Assembly (NCBI GenBank): GCA_002730525.1
Contig: PCAK01000025.1
Coordinates: 1 to 39,632, forward strand
Direction: 5' to 3'
DNA: 39,632 nt
DNA from: Acidobacteriota bacterium
GTDB lineage: Bacteria > Acidobacteriota > Vicinamibacteria > Vicinamibacterales > UBA823
Shown: piece after piece, positions 1-7,617 of the stretch
Layout of the letters: each line of letters begins with the position of its first letter
How positions within the stretch are numbered: position 1 is the first letter of the stretch
The notes under the pieces: generated by a model
What the model saw: the letters and a program-made list of their open reading frames with translations, nothing else
Databases searched by the model: none
What the model was told of the DNA's origin: nothing
Translations under genes and position numbers: made by a program

Positions 1-108
1 GCAGGAGACCGCAGACCGGGCTGGCTGATGAGAGGGGAAATCTAACCCGATCTCTCTCATAATAAGTGGACCATCATTGGGGGCAGGTCACTTGTTTCCC
101 TTCTCGGA
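1..108. other. Left-edge intergenic stretch with an imperfect inverted repeat
   Basis: No coding region is supported here. Bases 28-34 (ATGAGAG) and 54-60 (CTCTCAT) are perfect inverted repeats around a 19-base loop. This could be the terminator of a gene beyond the left edge or the end of upp transcription coming from the right, but there is no clean T tract on either strand, so the role is unassigned. Confidence 0.3.
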
Positions 109-732
109 TCAGTCGGTTCCATACAACCGATCGCCGAAGTCGCCGAGGCCGGGCACGATGAACTTCTGCCCGTTCAGCGTCGGGTCCACCGAGGCGGTGT
201 AGATCGCGGCTTGCGGATGCGCCGCCTCCACGGTGGCGATGCCCTCGACGGTGGCCACGATGCAGAGGACTTGCGTGTCCCTCACGCCGGCGTCCGACAG
301 CAGGTCGAGGGCGGCGACGGCGCTGCCACCCGTGGCGAGCATCGGGTCGACGAGCAGGACCCGCGCGCCGGCGATCTGCTCCGGTAGCTTCGAGTAGTAC
401 GTCGATGCAACTGCCGTCTGCTCGTCGCGCTGCAGCCCGATGTAGCCGACGCGCGCCGAGGGTAGCAGGTCCAGGATCGCGTCGAGCATGCTCAGGCCGG
501 CGCGCAGCACCGGGACCACGACAATCTCGCCGTCGACCAGCTGTGCCGGCGCCTGTCCGAGCGGCGTGTCCACCGTCGCGTCGCGCGTTGGTAGCGTCCG
601 GGTCGCCTCCACGGCCAGCGCGGTCGTGAGCCGGCCGGCGTGGCGTCTGAACTCGGCGGCGTCGGTGGCGGTTCGACGGAGCGTGGCGAGAGCGTCCTGC
701 ACGATCGGGTGGGTTATGACGTGGACGGGCAT
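109..732 (-). CDS. upp: Uracil phosphoribosyltransferase (207 aa)
   Basis: The enzyme makes UMP from uracil and PRPP in cytosolic pyrimidine salvage. The PRPP-binding loop is visible at residues 127-137 (LVDPMLATGGS), followed by the family-typical C-terminal uracil-binding region (GQKFIVPGLGDFGDRLYGTD) at the very end. The length equals the usual 205-210 aa. An open frame continues upstream of residue 1, but the ATG at 732 gives the canonical N-terminus (MPVHVITHP) and lies 6 bases from a TATAGT hexamer, so the longer reading is rejected. The gene is divergent from the MtaD-like deaminase with only 63 bases between them. With hpt, rpiB-like and deoC nearby, the context is nucleoside and base salvage. 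Confidence 0.96.
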   Translation of the reverse strand: MPVHVITHPIVQDALATLRRTATDAAEFRRHAGRLTTALAVEATRTLPTRDATVDTPLGQAPAQLVDGEIVVVPVLRAGLSMLDAILDLLPSARVGYIGLQRDEQTAVASTYYSKLPEQIAGARVLLVDPMLATGGSAVAALDLLSDAGVRDTQVLCIVATVEGIATVEAAHPQAAIYTASVDPTLNGQKFIVPGLGDFGDRLYGTD

Positions 733-738
733 CGCGCC

Positions 739-744
739 ACTATA
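739..744 (-). promoter_or_regulatory. Probable -10 element of upp
   Basis: Minus-strand TATAGT lies 6 bases upstream of the upp ATG. A start site 6-8 bases downstream would fall on or beside the ATG, so the transcript is probably leaderless. No convincing -35 is seen. Confidence 0.5.
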
Positions 745-782
745 GCGCACCGTCGCGGGCGCCGCGGGGCTCTGCCTTCGGG

Positions 783-788
783 TAAGAT
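783..788 (+). promoter_or_regulatory. Probable -10 element of the MtaD-like gene
   Basis: TAAGAT lies 7 bases upstream of the ATG at 796 and there is no Shine-Dalgarno sequence, again suggesting a leaderless or nearly leaderless message. The divergent upp promoter is about 40 bases away, so the two may share regulation. Confidence 0.4.
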
Positions 789-795
789 CCGGATC

Positions 796-2226
796 ATGCA
801 AGCGATGACGCGTGTGCACGCCACGACGTGCCTCAGGGTGGTCGGAGTGCTGGCGTGGGCCAGCGTCACCGTGGCCCAGCCGGTCGACCCGGTGCGCCAG
901 GTCGATCTGCTGCTCACGGGCGGAACGGTCGTCACAATGGATGCTGCGGGGCGCGTCATTCCGCAGGGTGCGGTGGCCGTGGCTGGTGCCGACATCGTCG
1001 CGGTCGGGCCTGCTGCCGAGCTTGGCTCGACAATCGTGGCGGCGACGACGATCGACACCTCCGGCCAGATCGTGCTGCCCGGCCTGGTCAATAGCCATAC
1101 GCACGCGGCGATGGTGATGTACCGCGGGCTAGCCGACGACCTGGCGCTCCTCGAGTGGCTCGAGCAGTACATTTTTCCAGCTGAAGCCCAGACGCTGACG
1201 CCGGAGTTCGTCCGCGTGGCGTCCGAGCTGGCCGCGCTGGAGATGATCCGCTCGGGGACGACGACCTTCGTCGACATGTACTACTTCGAGGAGGTGGTCG
1301 CCGAGGTCGCGGCGGCGGCCGGTCTGCGGGCCGTACTGGGGCAGACGGTGATCCAGTTTCCCGTGCCCGATGCCGCCACGCCGGCCGACGCGCTGGCGCG
1401 AGCCGAGACGTTCATTCAGGCGTGGGCCGGGCACGAGCGGATCACGCCCGCCCTGGCACCGCACGCCATGTACACCCTGGACGAGGCGACGTTGCTGGCG
1501 GTCAGGGATCTGGCCCGACGCCACGACGTGCCGGTGCTGATCCATCTGGCCGAAACCGAGGACGAGTTGCGCATTGCCGAGGAGCGTCATGGCACCACGC
1601 CCACCGGGTACCTGGAGGCCATCGGCTTCTGGGGCCCGTCGGTGCTGGCGGCCCACGGCGTCTGGGTGTCTGCGGCCGACATCGACATCCTCCGGCGCCA
1701 CGACGTCGGGGTGTCGCACAACCCGGAAAGCAACATGAAGCTGGCGAGTGGCACGGCGCCCGTGCCCGGCTATCTGGCAGCAGGCATCGATCTTGGACTC
1801 GGGACGGATGGCGCCGCCAGCAACAACGACCTCGACATGTTCGAGGCGATGCGGCTGGCGTCGCTCCTCCACAAGCTGCAGGCACGGGACCCACGGGTGG
1901 TCAGTGCCGGGGATTCGCTGCGACTGGCAACGGTCGGGGGGGCGCGCGCGATCGGCCTCGAGTCGGAGATCGGCTCACTGGATCCGGGGAAGCGCGCCGA
2001 CCTCATCGTCGTTTCGATGGCGGCCGCGCGGCAGACGCCGATGTACGATCCGATCTCGCACCTGGTCTACACCACTCGCGGTGACGATGTGGTGACCACG
2101 ATCGTCCATGGCCGCGTCCTCATGCGGGATGGGCGCGTTGTGACGTTGGATGAGCCGGCGGTGCTGGCCGCCGCGCACCAGCTGGCCGCGGAGGTCAGCG
2201 CGGCGGTGGGGCCGGCGGCTCGATGA
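796..2226 (+). CDS. Exported MtaD/SsnA-like amidohydrolase (methylthioadenosine/S-adenosylhomocysteine deaminase family, 476 aa)
   Basis: The core is a metal-dependent amidohydrolase that deaminates adenosine-type substrates. Visible landmarks are the HxH metal motif at H101/H103 (NSHTHAAM), a third metal histidine in HLAETEDE, the histidine in SHNPESNMKLASG and the aspartate in GLGTDGAASNND, in family order. The C-terminus closes the small beta domain (GKRADLIVV). Unlike ordinary cytosolic MtaD there is an N-terminal extension of about 28 residues with a hydrophobic core ending in VTVAQ, consistent with a cleaved signal peptide. Start 796 was chosen for the -10 hexamer just upstream; ATG 805 is an alternative. 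The 3' end overlaps hpt convergently by 32 bases. The exact substrate (MTA, SAH, adenosine or a related base) cannot be read from sequence. Exported location is inference. Confidence 0.85.
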   Translation: MQAMTRVHATTCLRVVGVLAWASVTVAQPVDPVRQVDLLLTGGTVVTMDAAGRVIPQGAVAVAGADIVAVGPAAELGSTIVAATTIDTSGQIVLPGLVNSHTHAAMVMYRGLADDLALLEWLEQYIFPAEAQTLTPEFVRVASELAALEMIRSGTTTFVDMYYFEEVVAEVAAAAGLRAVLGQTVIQFPVPDAATPADALARAETFIQAWAGHERITPALAPHAMYTLDEATLLAVRDLARRHDVPVLIHLAETEDELRIAEERHGTTPTGYLEAIGFWGPSVLAAHGVWVSAADIDILRRHDVGVSHNPESNMKLASGTAPVPGYLAAGIDLGLGTDGAASNNDLDMFEAMRLASLLHKLQARDPRVVSAGDSLRLATVGGARAIGLESEIGSLDPGKRADLIVVSMAAARQTPMYDPISHLVYTTRGDDVVTTIVHGRVLMRDGRVVTLDEPAVLAAAHQLAAEVSAAVGPAAR

Positions 2227-2743
2227 CTGCGATGTGCGGTAGATGGCGGAACCGTTCGGCGTGATCGAGGCCGTATCCGACGACGAAGCGGTCGTCGATC
2301 TCGAAGCCGACATAGTCGACGGGAGCGTCGACGGCACGGCGAGTGGGCTTGCTCAGCAGGCAGGCCGTCTTGAGGCTCGACGGCGCTCGCGCGCGCAGCA
2401 CGGCGTGCAGGTAGTGCAGCGTCCGCCCAGTGTCAACGATGTCTTCGACGATCAACACGGGCCGGCCCTCGATTGCCGAGTCGAGATCCTTCAGGAGCTG
2501 GATCTCGCCCGACGAGGTCGCGCCATCGAGGTACGAGGCGATGACGATGAAGTCGAGCGTCAGCGGCGTCCGCATCGCGCGGATCAGGTCGGCGGCGAAG
2601 ACGAAGCTGCCTTTCAAGACGCCCACCACATGCAAGGGGTCGTCGGTCTGGTGATCCGCATCGATCGCGCGTGCCATCGCGCGGACGCGAGCCTGAATCT
2701 CTTCCGCGGTGTACAGGATCGTGTCGATGGCAGGCGGGGGCAT
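2195..2743 (-). CDS. hpt: Hypoxanthine phosphoribosyltransferase (182 aa)
   Basis: Converts hypoxanthine or guanine plus PRPP to IMP or GMP in purine salvage. The PRPP loop with paired acidic residues (LIVEDIVDTGRTL) and the upstream VGVLKGSFVFAADL segment are both typical of bacterial HPRT. The ATG at 2743 gives a standard-length protein. An upstream ATG at 2788 would add 15 hydrophobic residues (MLAISIVIVCGV), which would be odd for a cytosolic enzyme. A minus-strand GATAGT hexamer about 17 bases above 2743 also supports the shorter start. The 3' end overlaps the MtaD-like gene tail to tail. With upp it equips the cell to recover both purine and pyrimidine bases. Confidence 0.93.
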   Translation of the reverse strand: MPPPAIDTILYTAEEIQARVRAMARAIDADHQTDDPLHVVGVLKGSFVFAADLIRAMRTPLTLDFIVIASYLDGATSSGEIQLLKDLDSAIEGRPVLIVEDIVDTGRTLHYLHAVLRARAPSSLKTACLLSKPTRRAVDAPVDYVGFEIDDRFVVGYGLDHAERFRHLPHIAVIEPPAPPPR

Positions 2744-2829
2744 GTCGTCGGCGACGCCGCAGACTATCACAATCGAGATCGCCAGCATGGCGCGGAGCCG
2801 GTGCCCGGCCGGCCGCGGGATCGCCTGAG

Positions 2830-3489
2830 ATGAAGCGCTTCCAGATCATCACCGAGGACGTGGCGCGAGACCTCGAGCCTGGTACTACCGTCGAGCTGGC
2901 GCGCGAGGGGCAGATCACTCCGCTGGCGCGCGACACGCTGTCAGCCCGCCGGGTGACCGTCGTGCGGCAGGGCGAGGTCGGCGCTGATGAGCTGAGCCGC
3001 GCGGCGACCCGGGAGATTCGGGTCGTCGCCGTGGGCGCGGACCACACCGGGGTGGACCTGAAGCGTGAGGTTCTGGCGCACCTGCGGTCGCGGGGCCTGA
3101 CGGCACGCGATCTCGGCACCCACTCCTCGGATCGGGTGGACTACCCGGATGTGGCGGCCGACGTCGCCCGGGCGGTCGCGCGGGGAGACGCTGATGCCGG
3201 GGTCGTCATCGACGGAGCGGGTGTCGGCTCGGCGGTTGCCGCGAACAAGATCGCTGGCATCCGCGCGGTGATGGCGACCGAGCCGCTGGTCGCCCGCTAC
3301 GCCCGCGAGCACGTCGGGGTCAACGTGCTGACGCTAGGGGCGACGCTGGTGGACGCCCAGCGCGCCGCGGCGGTGATCGATGCCTGGCTGTCGGCAAGGA
3401 TGGCAGAGGCCCGTTATCTGAGGCGCGTAGCGAAGATCCGACGGTTGGAGCAACTCGGCGCCGCGGGAAAGGGGCGGTTAGATCGATGA
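2830..3489 (+). CDS. RpiB/LacAB-type sugar-phosphate isomerase with N-terminal extension (219 aa)
   Basis: Residues from about 62 match the RpiB fold that interconverts ribose 5-phosphate and ribulose 5-phosphate: [13 protein letters not shown], the [10 protein letters not shown] segment, [18 protein letters not shown] and NVLTLGA. About 60 extra residues precede the fold, including a [16 protein letters not shown] segment that I recall from proteins tied to bacterial microcompartments. The position of the E. coli catalytic cysteine (ICGTGVG) is aspartate here (IDGAGVG), and the whole protein has no cysteine. The conserved histidine survives in AREHVG. So it may use a different base, as reported for mycobacterial RpiB, or act on another substrate. 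The stop overlaps the deoC start (ATGA), showing translational coupling. ATG 2830 begins right after hpt's divergent start region. Confidence 0.82.
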   Translation: MKRFQIITEDVARDLEPGTTVELAREGQITPLARDTLSARRVTVVRQGEVGADELSRAATREIRVVAVGADHTGVDLKREVLAHLRSRGLTARDLGTHSSDRVDYPDVAADVARAVARGDADAGVVIDGAGVGSAVAANKIAGIRAVMATEPLVARYAREHVGVNVLTLGATLVDAQRAAAVIDAWLSARMAEARYLRRVAKIRRLEQLGAAGKGRLDR

Positions 3490-4172
3490 AGACCAGCGAC
3501 GTGGCGAAGGCGATCGACCACACCCTGCTTCGCCCCGATGCCACCGACCGGGAGATCGACATCCTGTGCGACGAGGCGATGCAGCATGGTTTCGCCACGG
3601 TCTGCGTGAACCTTGCCTGGGTGGCTCGGGCCCGCCGGCGTCTGGCCGGTAGCGCCGTGGGGGTCTGCTCGGTCGTTGGGTTTCCGTTCGGAGCGACTAC
3701 GCCCGACGTCAAACAGTACGAGACACGCCGCGCACTGGCGGACGGGGCCTCGGAGATCGACATGGTGATCAACGTCGGTGCGCTGAAGAGCGGTGACCGC
3801 GCTCTGGTGCAGTGCGACATCGAGGCCGTCACCGCGGTGTGCAGAGACCAACAGGCGCTCAGCAAGGTCATCATTGAGGCCGCGTCGTTGGCCGATGACG
3901 AGAAGCGGGCCGCGTGCACGTTGGCCAAGGCGGCCGGCGCCGATTTCGTGAAGACCTCGACCGGATTCGGCGCCGGCGGCGCGACGGTGGCGGACGTGGC
4001 GCTCATGCGGGCGGTCGTGGGCGCGGAGATCGGCATCAAGGCGGCCGGGGGGATCCGCGACCTCGAGGCGTTCCAGGCGATGACTGGCGCCGGCGCTACC
4101 CGTATCGGTGCGAGTGCCGGCGTCAAGATTGTCCAACAAGCGAGTCGCCTCCGGGAAGGGCGGTCGCCATGA
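3486..4172 (+). CDS. deoC: Deoxyribose-phosphate aldolase (228 aa)
   Basis: Cleaves 2-deoxyribose 5-phosphate to acetaldehyde and glyceraldehyde 3-phosphate in deoxynucleoside breakdown. The Schiff-base lysine is K156 in FVKTSTGFG; the partner acid D92 (EIDMVINVG) and second lysine K185 (GIKAAGGI) are present. The N-terminus ([12 protein letters not shown]) and length are typical. The ATG lies inside the rpiB-like stop (ATGA), so the two proteins are probably made in a fixed ratio. Established knowledge links DeoC with RpiB-type isomerases in sugar-phosphate microcompartment loci, but no shell protein gene is present here, so ordinary nucleoside salvage is the simplest role. Confidence 0.95.
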   Translation: MKTSDVAKAIDHTLLRPDATDREIDILCDEAMQHGFATVCVNLAWVARARRRLAGSAVGVCSVVGFPFGATTPDVKQYETRRALADGASEIDMVINVGALKSGDRALVQCDIEAVTAVCRDQQALSKVIIEAASLADDEKRAACTLAKAAGADFVKTSTGFGAGGATVADVALMRAVVGAEIGIKAAGGIRDLEAFQAMTGAGATRIGASAGVKIVQQASRLREGRSP

Positions 4173-4264
4173 CCCTGAGGTGGTGGACCGGTCTGGCCCT
4201 CGCCGTTGCGCTCGGTGGGATGGCGCCCGCGAACGGACCGGTCGTGGCGACGAGCCAGGCGTAG
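4169..4264 (+). CDS. 31-residue ORF resembling only a signal peptide; likely gene stub
   Basis: The ATG overlaps the deoC stop codon (ATGA), the arrangement of a third gene in the rpiB-deoC operon. The product has two basic or polar residues, a hydrophobic core ([12 protein letters not shown]), an Ala-rich end, and then TAG. This is what remains if a secreted protein gene was cut just after its signal sequence. It borders the decayed regulator/kinase region, so a deletion that removed the rest is plausible. It could also be a genuine tiny peptide. No function is assigned. Confidence 0.35.
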   Translation: MTLRWWTGLALAVALGGMAPANGPVVATSQA

Positions 4265-4276
4265 GCGGTCCTTCAG

Positions 4277-5159
4277 TCAGGCGGGCAGGCGCAGCCGCGC
4301 GACGCAACCGGTCACGCCCGGCCGGTTCTCGAGCGTCAACGATCCGCCGTGGGCCTCGGCGATCTGGCGGCAGAGCACCAGACCGATGCCGCTGCCGCGC
4401 GGCTTGGTCGTGAAGAACGGCACGAACAGATTGGCTGTCTCGGCCAGGCCAGGGCCCTCGTCTTCGATGTCAATCTCGACCGACGTGGTCCCGCCCGCCG
4501 GCCGGGACCAGGCGACGTGGATCCCGCCGCCCGTCTCGAGCGCCGCGTCAGCGGCGTTGTGGAGCAGGTTGATCAGGAGTTGCTCCAGTGCCGTTGTCAC
4601 CCGTGATCAGGACGTTCGCGTCGGCCGGGCCCATGCGGGCGATGAGCTGGAGCACCGGCTGCATCGCCGGCGATTCGGCGATCAGCGTCGGGCCTTTGCC
4701 GCGGAGCAGCCAGTTCTCGGCCTCCAGCCGTTGGCCACGGCGCAGCGGCTGGCCGAGTTCGGCCTGGGTCCCGACGATGGCGAGCAGCCGGGCGTTCTCC
4801 TACGGCTTCTGAATGAAATCTCGGGCCCCTCGCCGCATCGGTTCTACCGCCAGCTCGACGCTGCCCCAGGCGGTCATGACGACGATCGGAAGGGTGGCGT
4901 CGACCGCCTGCAGGCGGCCGAGCAAGTCGAGCCCCTCCTGGCCGGACGTCGTGTCGCGGGCGTAGTTGAGGTCCATCAGCAAGACGTCGAAGTGCTGCGC
5001 CTCGGCGGCGGTGAGGACCGCGGCCGGCGAGCGGGCCTGCTCGCACTGGTAGCCGGCGCCCTTAAGCAAGAGGCGCAGCGCCTCGAGGACATCGGCCTGG
5101 TCGTCGGCGATCAGGGCGCGTGTCGGGCGCGGCGTCGAGGCATCGGACGTGTCGGTCAT
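4277..5159 (-). pseudogene. Remnant: NtrC-type response regulator fused by deletion to the ATPase domain of a histidine kinase
   Basis: Read on the minus strand, 5159 to about 4803 encodes a receiver domain with acidic pocket D19/D20, phospho-acceptor D63 (LLMDLNY), the conserved Thr (VVMTAWGS) and Lys (FIQKP). At 4802-4800 a TAG replaces what in relatives is a Trp codon, and the same frame then continues with a typical NtrC-family linker and the start of the AAA+ domain (ESPAMQPV, then ANVLITGDNGTG, a Walker A missing its end). At about 4590-4585 the sequence switches frame into a histidine-kinase HATPase domain: N box LLINLLHNAADAA, G1 DEGPGL, F box FVPFFTTK, G2 GSGIGL, ending at 4277. The missing parts are most of the AAA+ domain, the Fis-type HTH, and the kinase sensor, HAMP and His-acceptor domains. 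A GTG at 4600 could start a 107-residue orphan ATPase domain. Non-function of the pair is inferred. Confidence 0.85.
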
Positions 5160-5279
5160 GCTGGACAGGGCTGGTCGTCGTCGACGGAAGGTTACGAGGG
5201 GGGCGGGGCAGATTCAACTGCCGTGGCGGGTGGAGCGGTGCCGGAAGCGCCAACGGGCGCTCCCGGCGTGTGCGGGACG

Positions 5280-5984
<705 letters not shown>

Positions 5985-6024
5985 TGCCGCTCCTTGTTCC
6001 TGTTGTGAGTCTCTGGTGCGCCAG

Positions 6025-7281
6025 TCAGCGCAGCCTGACGCGGTCGAACGCGTCCCACGCCGACATGTCCGAGAGAACGACCTGGTCGCCTTCGTTCAGC
6101 CCTTCGAGAATTTCGATCGTGTTGACCGAGCTTCGGCCCAGCCGAACGGCGACGCGTGCGGCGTCGCCGTCCTCGTTGAGCATGCGGAATAGGCCGATGG
6201 TGCTCTCTTCCTGGCCGAACGCCGGCCGCCCCACGTAGAGCACATCCACGAGGCGCTCCAACTCGACCGTGCCGTCGACCGTCAGATCGGGTCGCGCGCC
6301 GCGGGGCAGGTCGTCCTCGAGAATGACGTCCACCGTCACGGTGCCGTTCTGGACCGCCGGGTCGATGCGCGAGACGTGCCCACCGATGACGCCGTTACGC
6401 GTATCGACGCGTGCGACCTGGCCGATCTGGATGTCCTTGGCCTGGGTCTCGGCGATGCGCAACTCCGCCTTGAGATTGGTCGGGTCGGCGACGCGCGCGA
6501 GATTCATGCCCGGCGTGACGCTCTGGCCCACCTCGACCGGCACGACCTGCAGCACGCCTGGATCCCCGGCGCGCACATGCAGGCGCTCCACCTGGTCGAT
6601 TCGCAACTGGTAGGTCGATCGCACCTGTTCGACCCGCGCGTCCTGGGCCGCGAGCTGGGCGGCCGCGGACTCCGAGGCGATGCTCAGCCGCTCCTGCTCG
6701 ATGCCGGTCCGGGTCCCGAGTTCCTGGGCGCGCGACACCGAGATCCTCATGATGAGATCGGAGGTCAGGCCATCGGCCGCGAGCTGCGTGTCGGCTTCCG
6801 CCTGCAGCCGCGCCTGCTGGTACTCGGCCTCGACCGTCGCCGCACCGGCGCGCTGCGTGAGCAAGTCGCTGTCGAGCTTGACCCGCAGGTTCTCGTAGTC
6901 GGCTTCGGCCGCGCGCAGCAGTAATTGGGCTTCGGCGAGCTGCTGCTCCAGTTCCGGGTTGCTCAGTTCGAGGATGACGGTGTCGGGCTCGACCGTGACG
7001 CCGGGCCGGAGGATGATCCGCTCGACGCGGCCGTCGGTCAGCGCCGGAATCCAGCGGATCTCTTCGGGTACCAGCGTGCCGGTGCCTCGGACCTGGCGGA
7101 GCATCGAGCCGCGCTGCACCGTGTCCATGTAGACGACGGCGCGGTCGACCGACGGAGCGGCCGGCTGAAGTCGCGACACGCCCAGCGTGATGAGCGCCAC
7201 CGCCGCGACGGTCACGACCGTGTAAATGATTCGTCGAACCTTACGCTTGCGCGCGAGTTCGGGGCGCGGGATATCGACCAT
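6025..7281 (-). CDS. HlyD/MacA-type periplasmic adaptor of an efflux system (418 aa)
   Basis: A single N-terminal membrane anchor (about residues 18-38, IIYTVVTVAAVALITLGV) is followed by a lipoyl/barrel-sandwich half (VRGTGTLVPEEI), a long alpha-helical hairpin rich in Glu, Ala and Gln (about 105-235), the returning lipoyl half (VQVVPVEVGQSV-like region) and a beta-barrel domain with AETQAKDIQIGQ. That order defines membrane-fusion proteins that bridge an inner-membrane pump to an outer-membrane channel. The start has a GAGGAA ribosome-binding site 6-7 bases upstream. It leads the operon with the ABC ATPase. No outer-membrane TolC gene or permease is in the window. Confidence 0.92.
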   Translation of the reverse strand: MVDIPRPELARKRKVRRIIYTVVTVAAVALITLGVSRLQPAAPSVDRAVVYMDTVQRGSMLRQVRGTGTLVPEEIRWIPALTDGRVERIILRPGVTVEPDTVILELSNPELEQQLAEAQLLLRAAEADYENLRVKLDSDLLTQRAGAATVEAEYQQARLQAEADTQLAADGLTSDLIMRISVSRAQELGTRTGIEQERLSIASESAAAQLAAQDARVEQVRSTYQLRIDQVERLHVRAGDPGVLQVVPVEVGQSVTPGMNLARVADPTNLKAELRIAETQAKDIQIGQVARVDTRNGVIGGHVSRIDPAVQNGTVTVDVILEDDLPRGARPDLTVDGTVELERLVDVLYVGRPAFGQEESTIGLFRMLNEDGDAARVAVRLGRSSVNTIEILEGLNEGDQVVLSDMSAWDAFDRVRLR

Positions 7282-7617
7282 GCTCGTTCCTCAATACTCA
7301 GCGGCCGCGCGGCGCTGCCCCGTATCAGCGGGTTCGGTCCAGCACGACTCCTGATAGGTGCAAAGCCACAGGCGTGCCAGATGTGATGCCTAGGGTAACC
7401 GGTGTCTTTCAAACATGTTAGCCGAATCACCCGTGCCGCGTGAACACCGCGCCTGTTCGCCTCCGGGACGGCTGCGTCCCGATTCTGGGCAGCGCCACCG
7501 CGGAGGTACCGGCCAATTCGTGATGCGGCCCGAACGGCCGGATCATCGTATTGAGGCGGGTATCAGCGCCGATAAGTTCGCGATCTCGGCGAATCGGTCG
7601 CCGAGGCGGGCCCGCAG
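7282..7617. other. 336-base intergenic region
   Basis: This is the only stretch over 300 bases without a convincing gene. It separates the start of the adaptor gene from the 3' end of the aldehyde dehydrogenase gene. It holds the GEMM-like RNA candidate described separately and a short perfect hairpin CGGGAC-GGCTGC-GTCCCG on the plus strand near 7466-7483. A 69-codon plus-strand frame at 7415-7624 has no ribosome-binding site and no recognisable protein, so it is not called. Confidence 0.6.
7341..7403 (+). ncRNA. Candidate cyclic-di-GMP-I (GEMM) riboswitch, orphan
   Basis: The plus strand carries GCAAAGCCA (7360-7368), then a stem AGGC (7370-7373)/GCCT (7388-7391), then A and GGGTAACCG (7393-7401). 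This order matches the conserved 3' half of GEMM-I RNAs, where GCAAAGCC, the P2 stem and GGGTTACCG are the most constant parts. The 5' half is less convincing: a bulged hairpin GCAC...GTGC (7342-7360) replaces the usual longer stem with a GNRA loop. It points away from the adaptor gene and toward the 3' end of the aldehyde dehydrogenase gene, so no gene lies under its control. It could be a relic left by a deletion or a chance match. Confidence 0.35.

Noticed and set aside
4800-4802. Recoding of the TAG in the regulator remnant (for example pyrrolysine)
   Set aside because: The gene is also cut inside Walker A, so a simple nonsense change in a decayed gene is enough; no sign of a pyrrolysine system.
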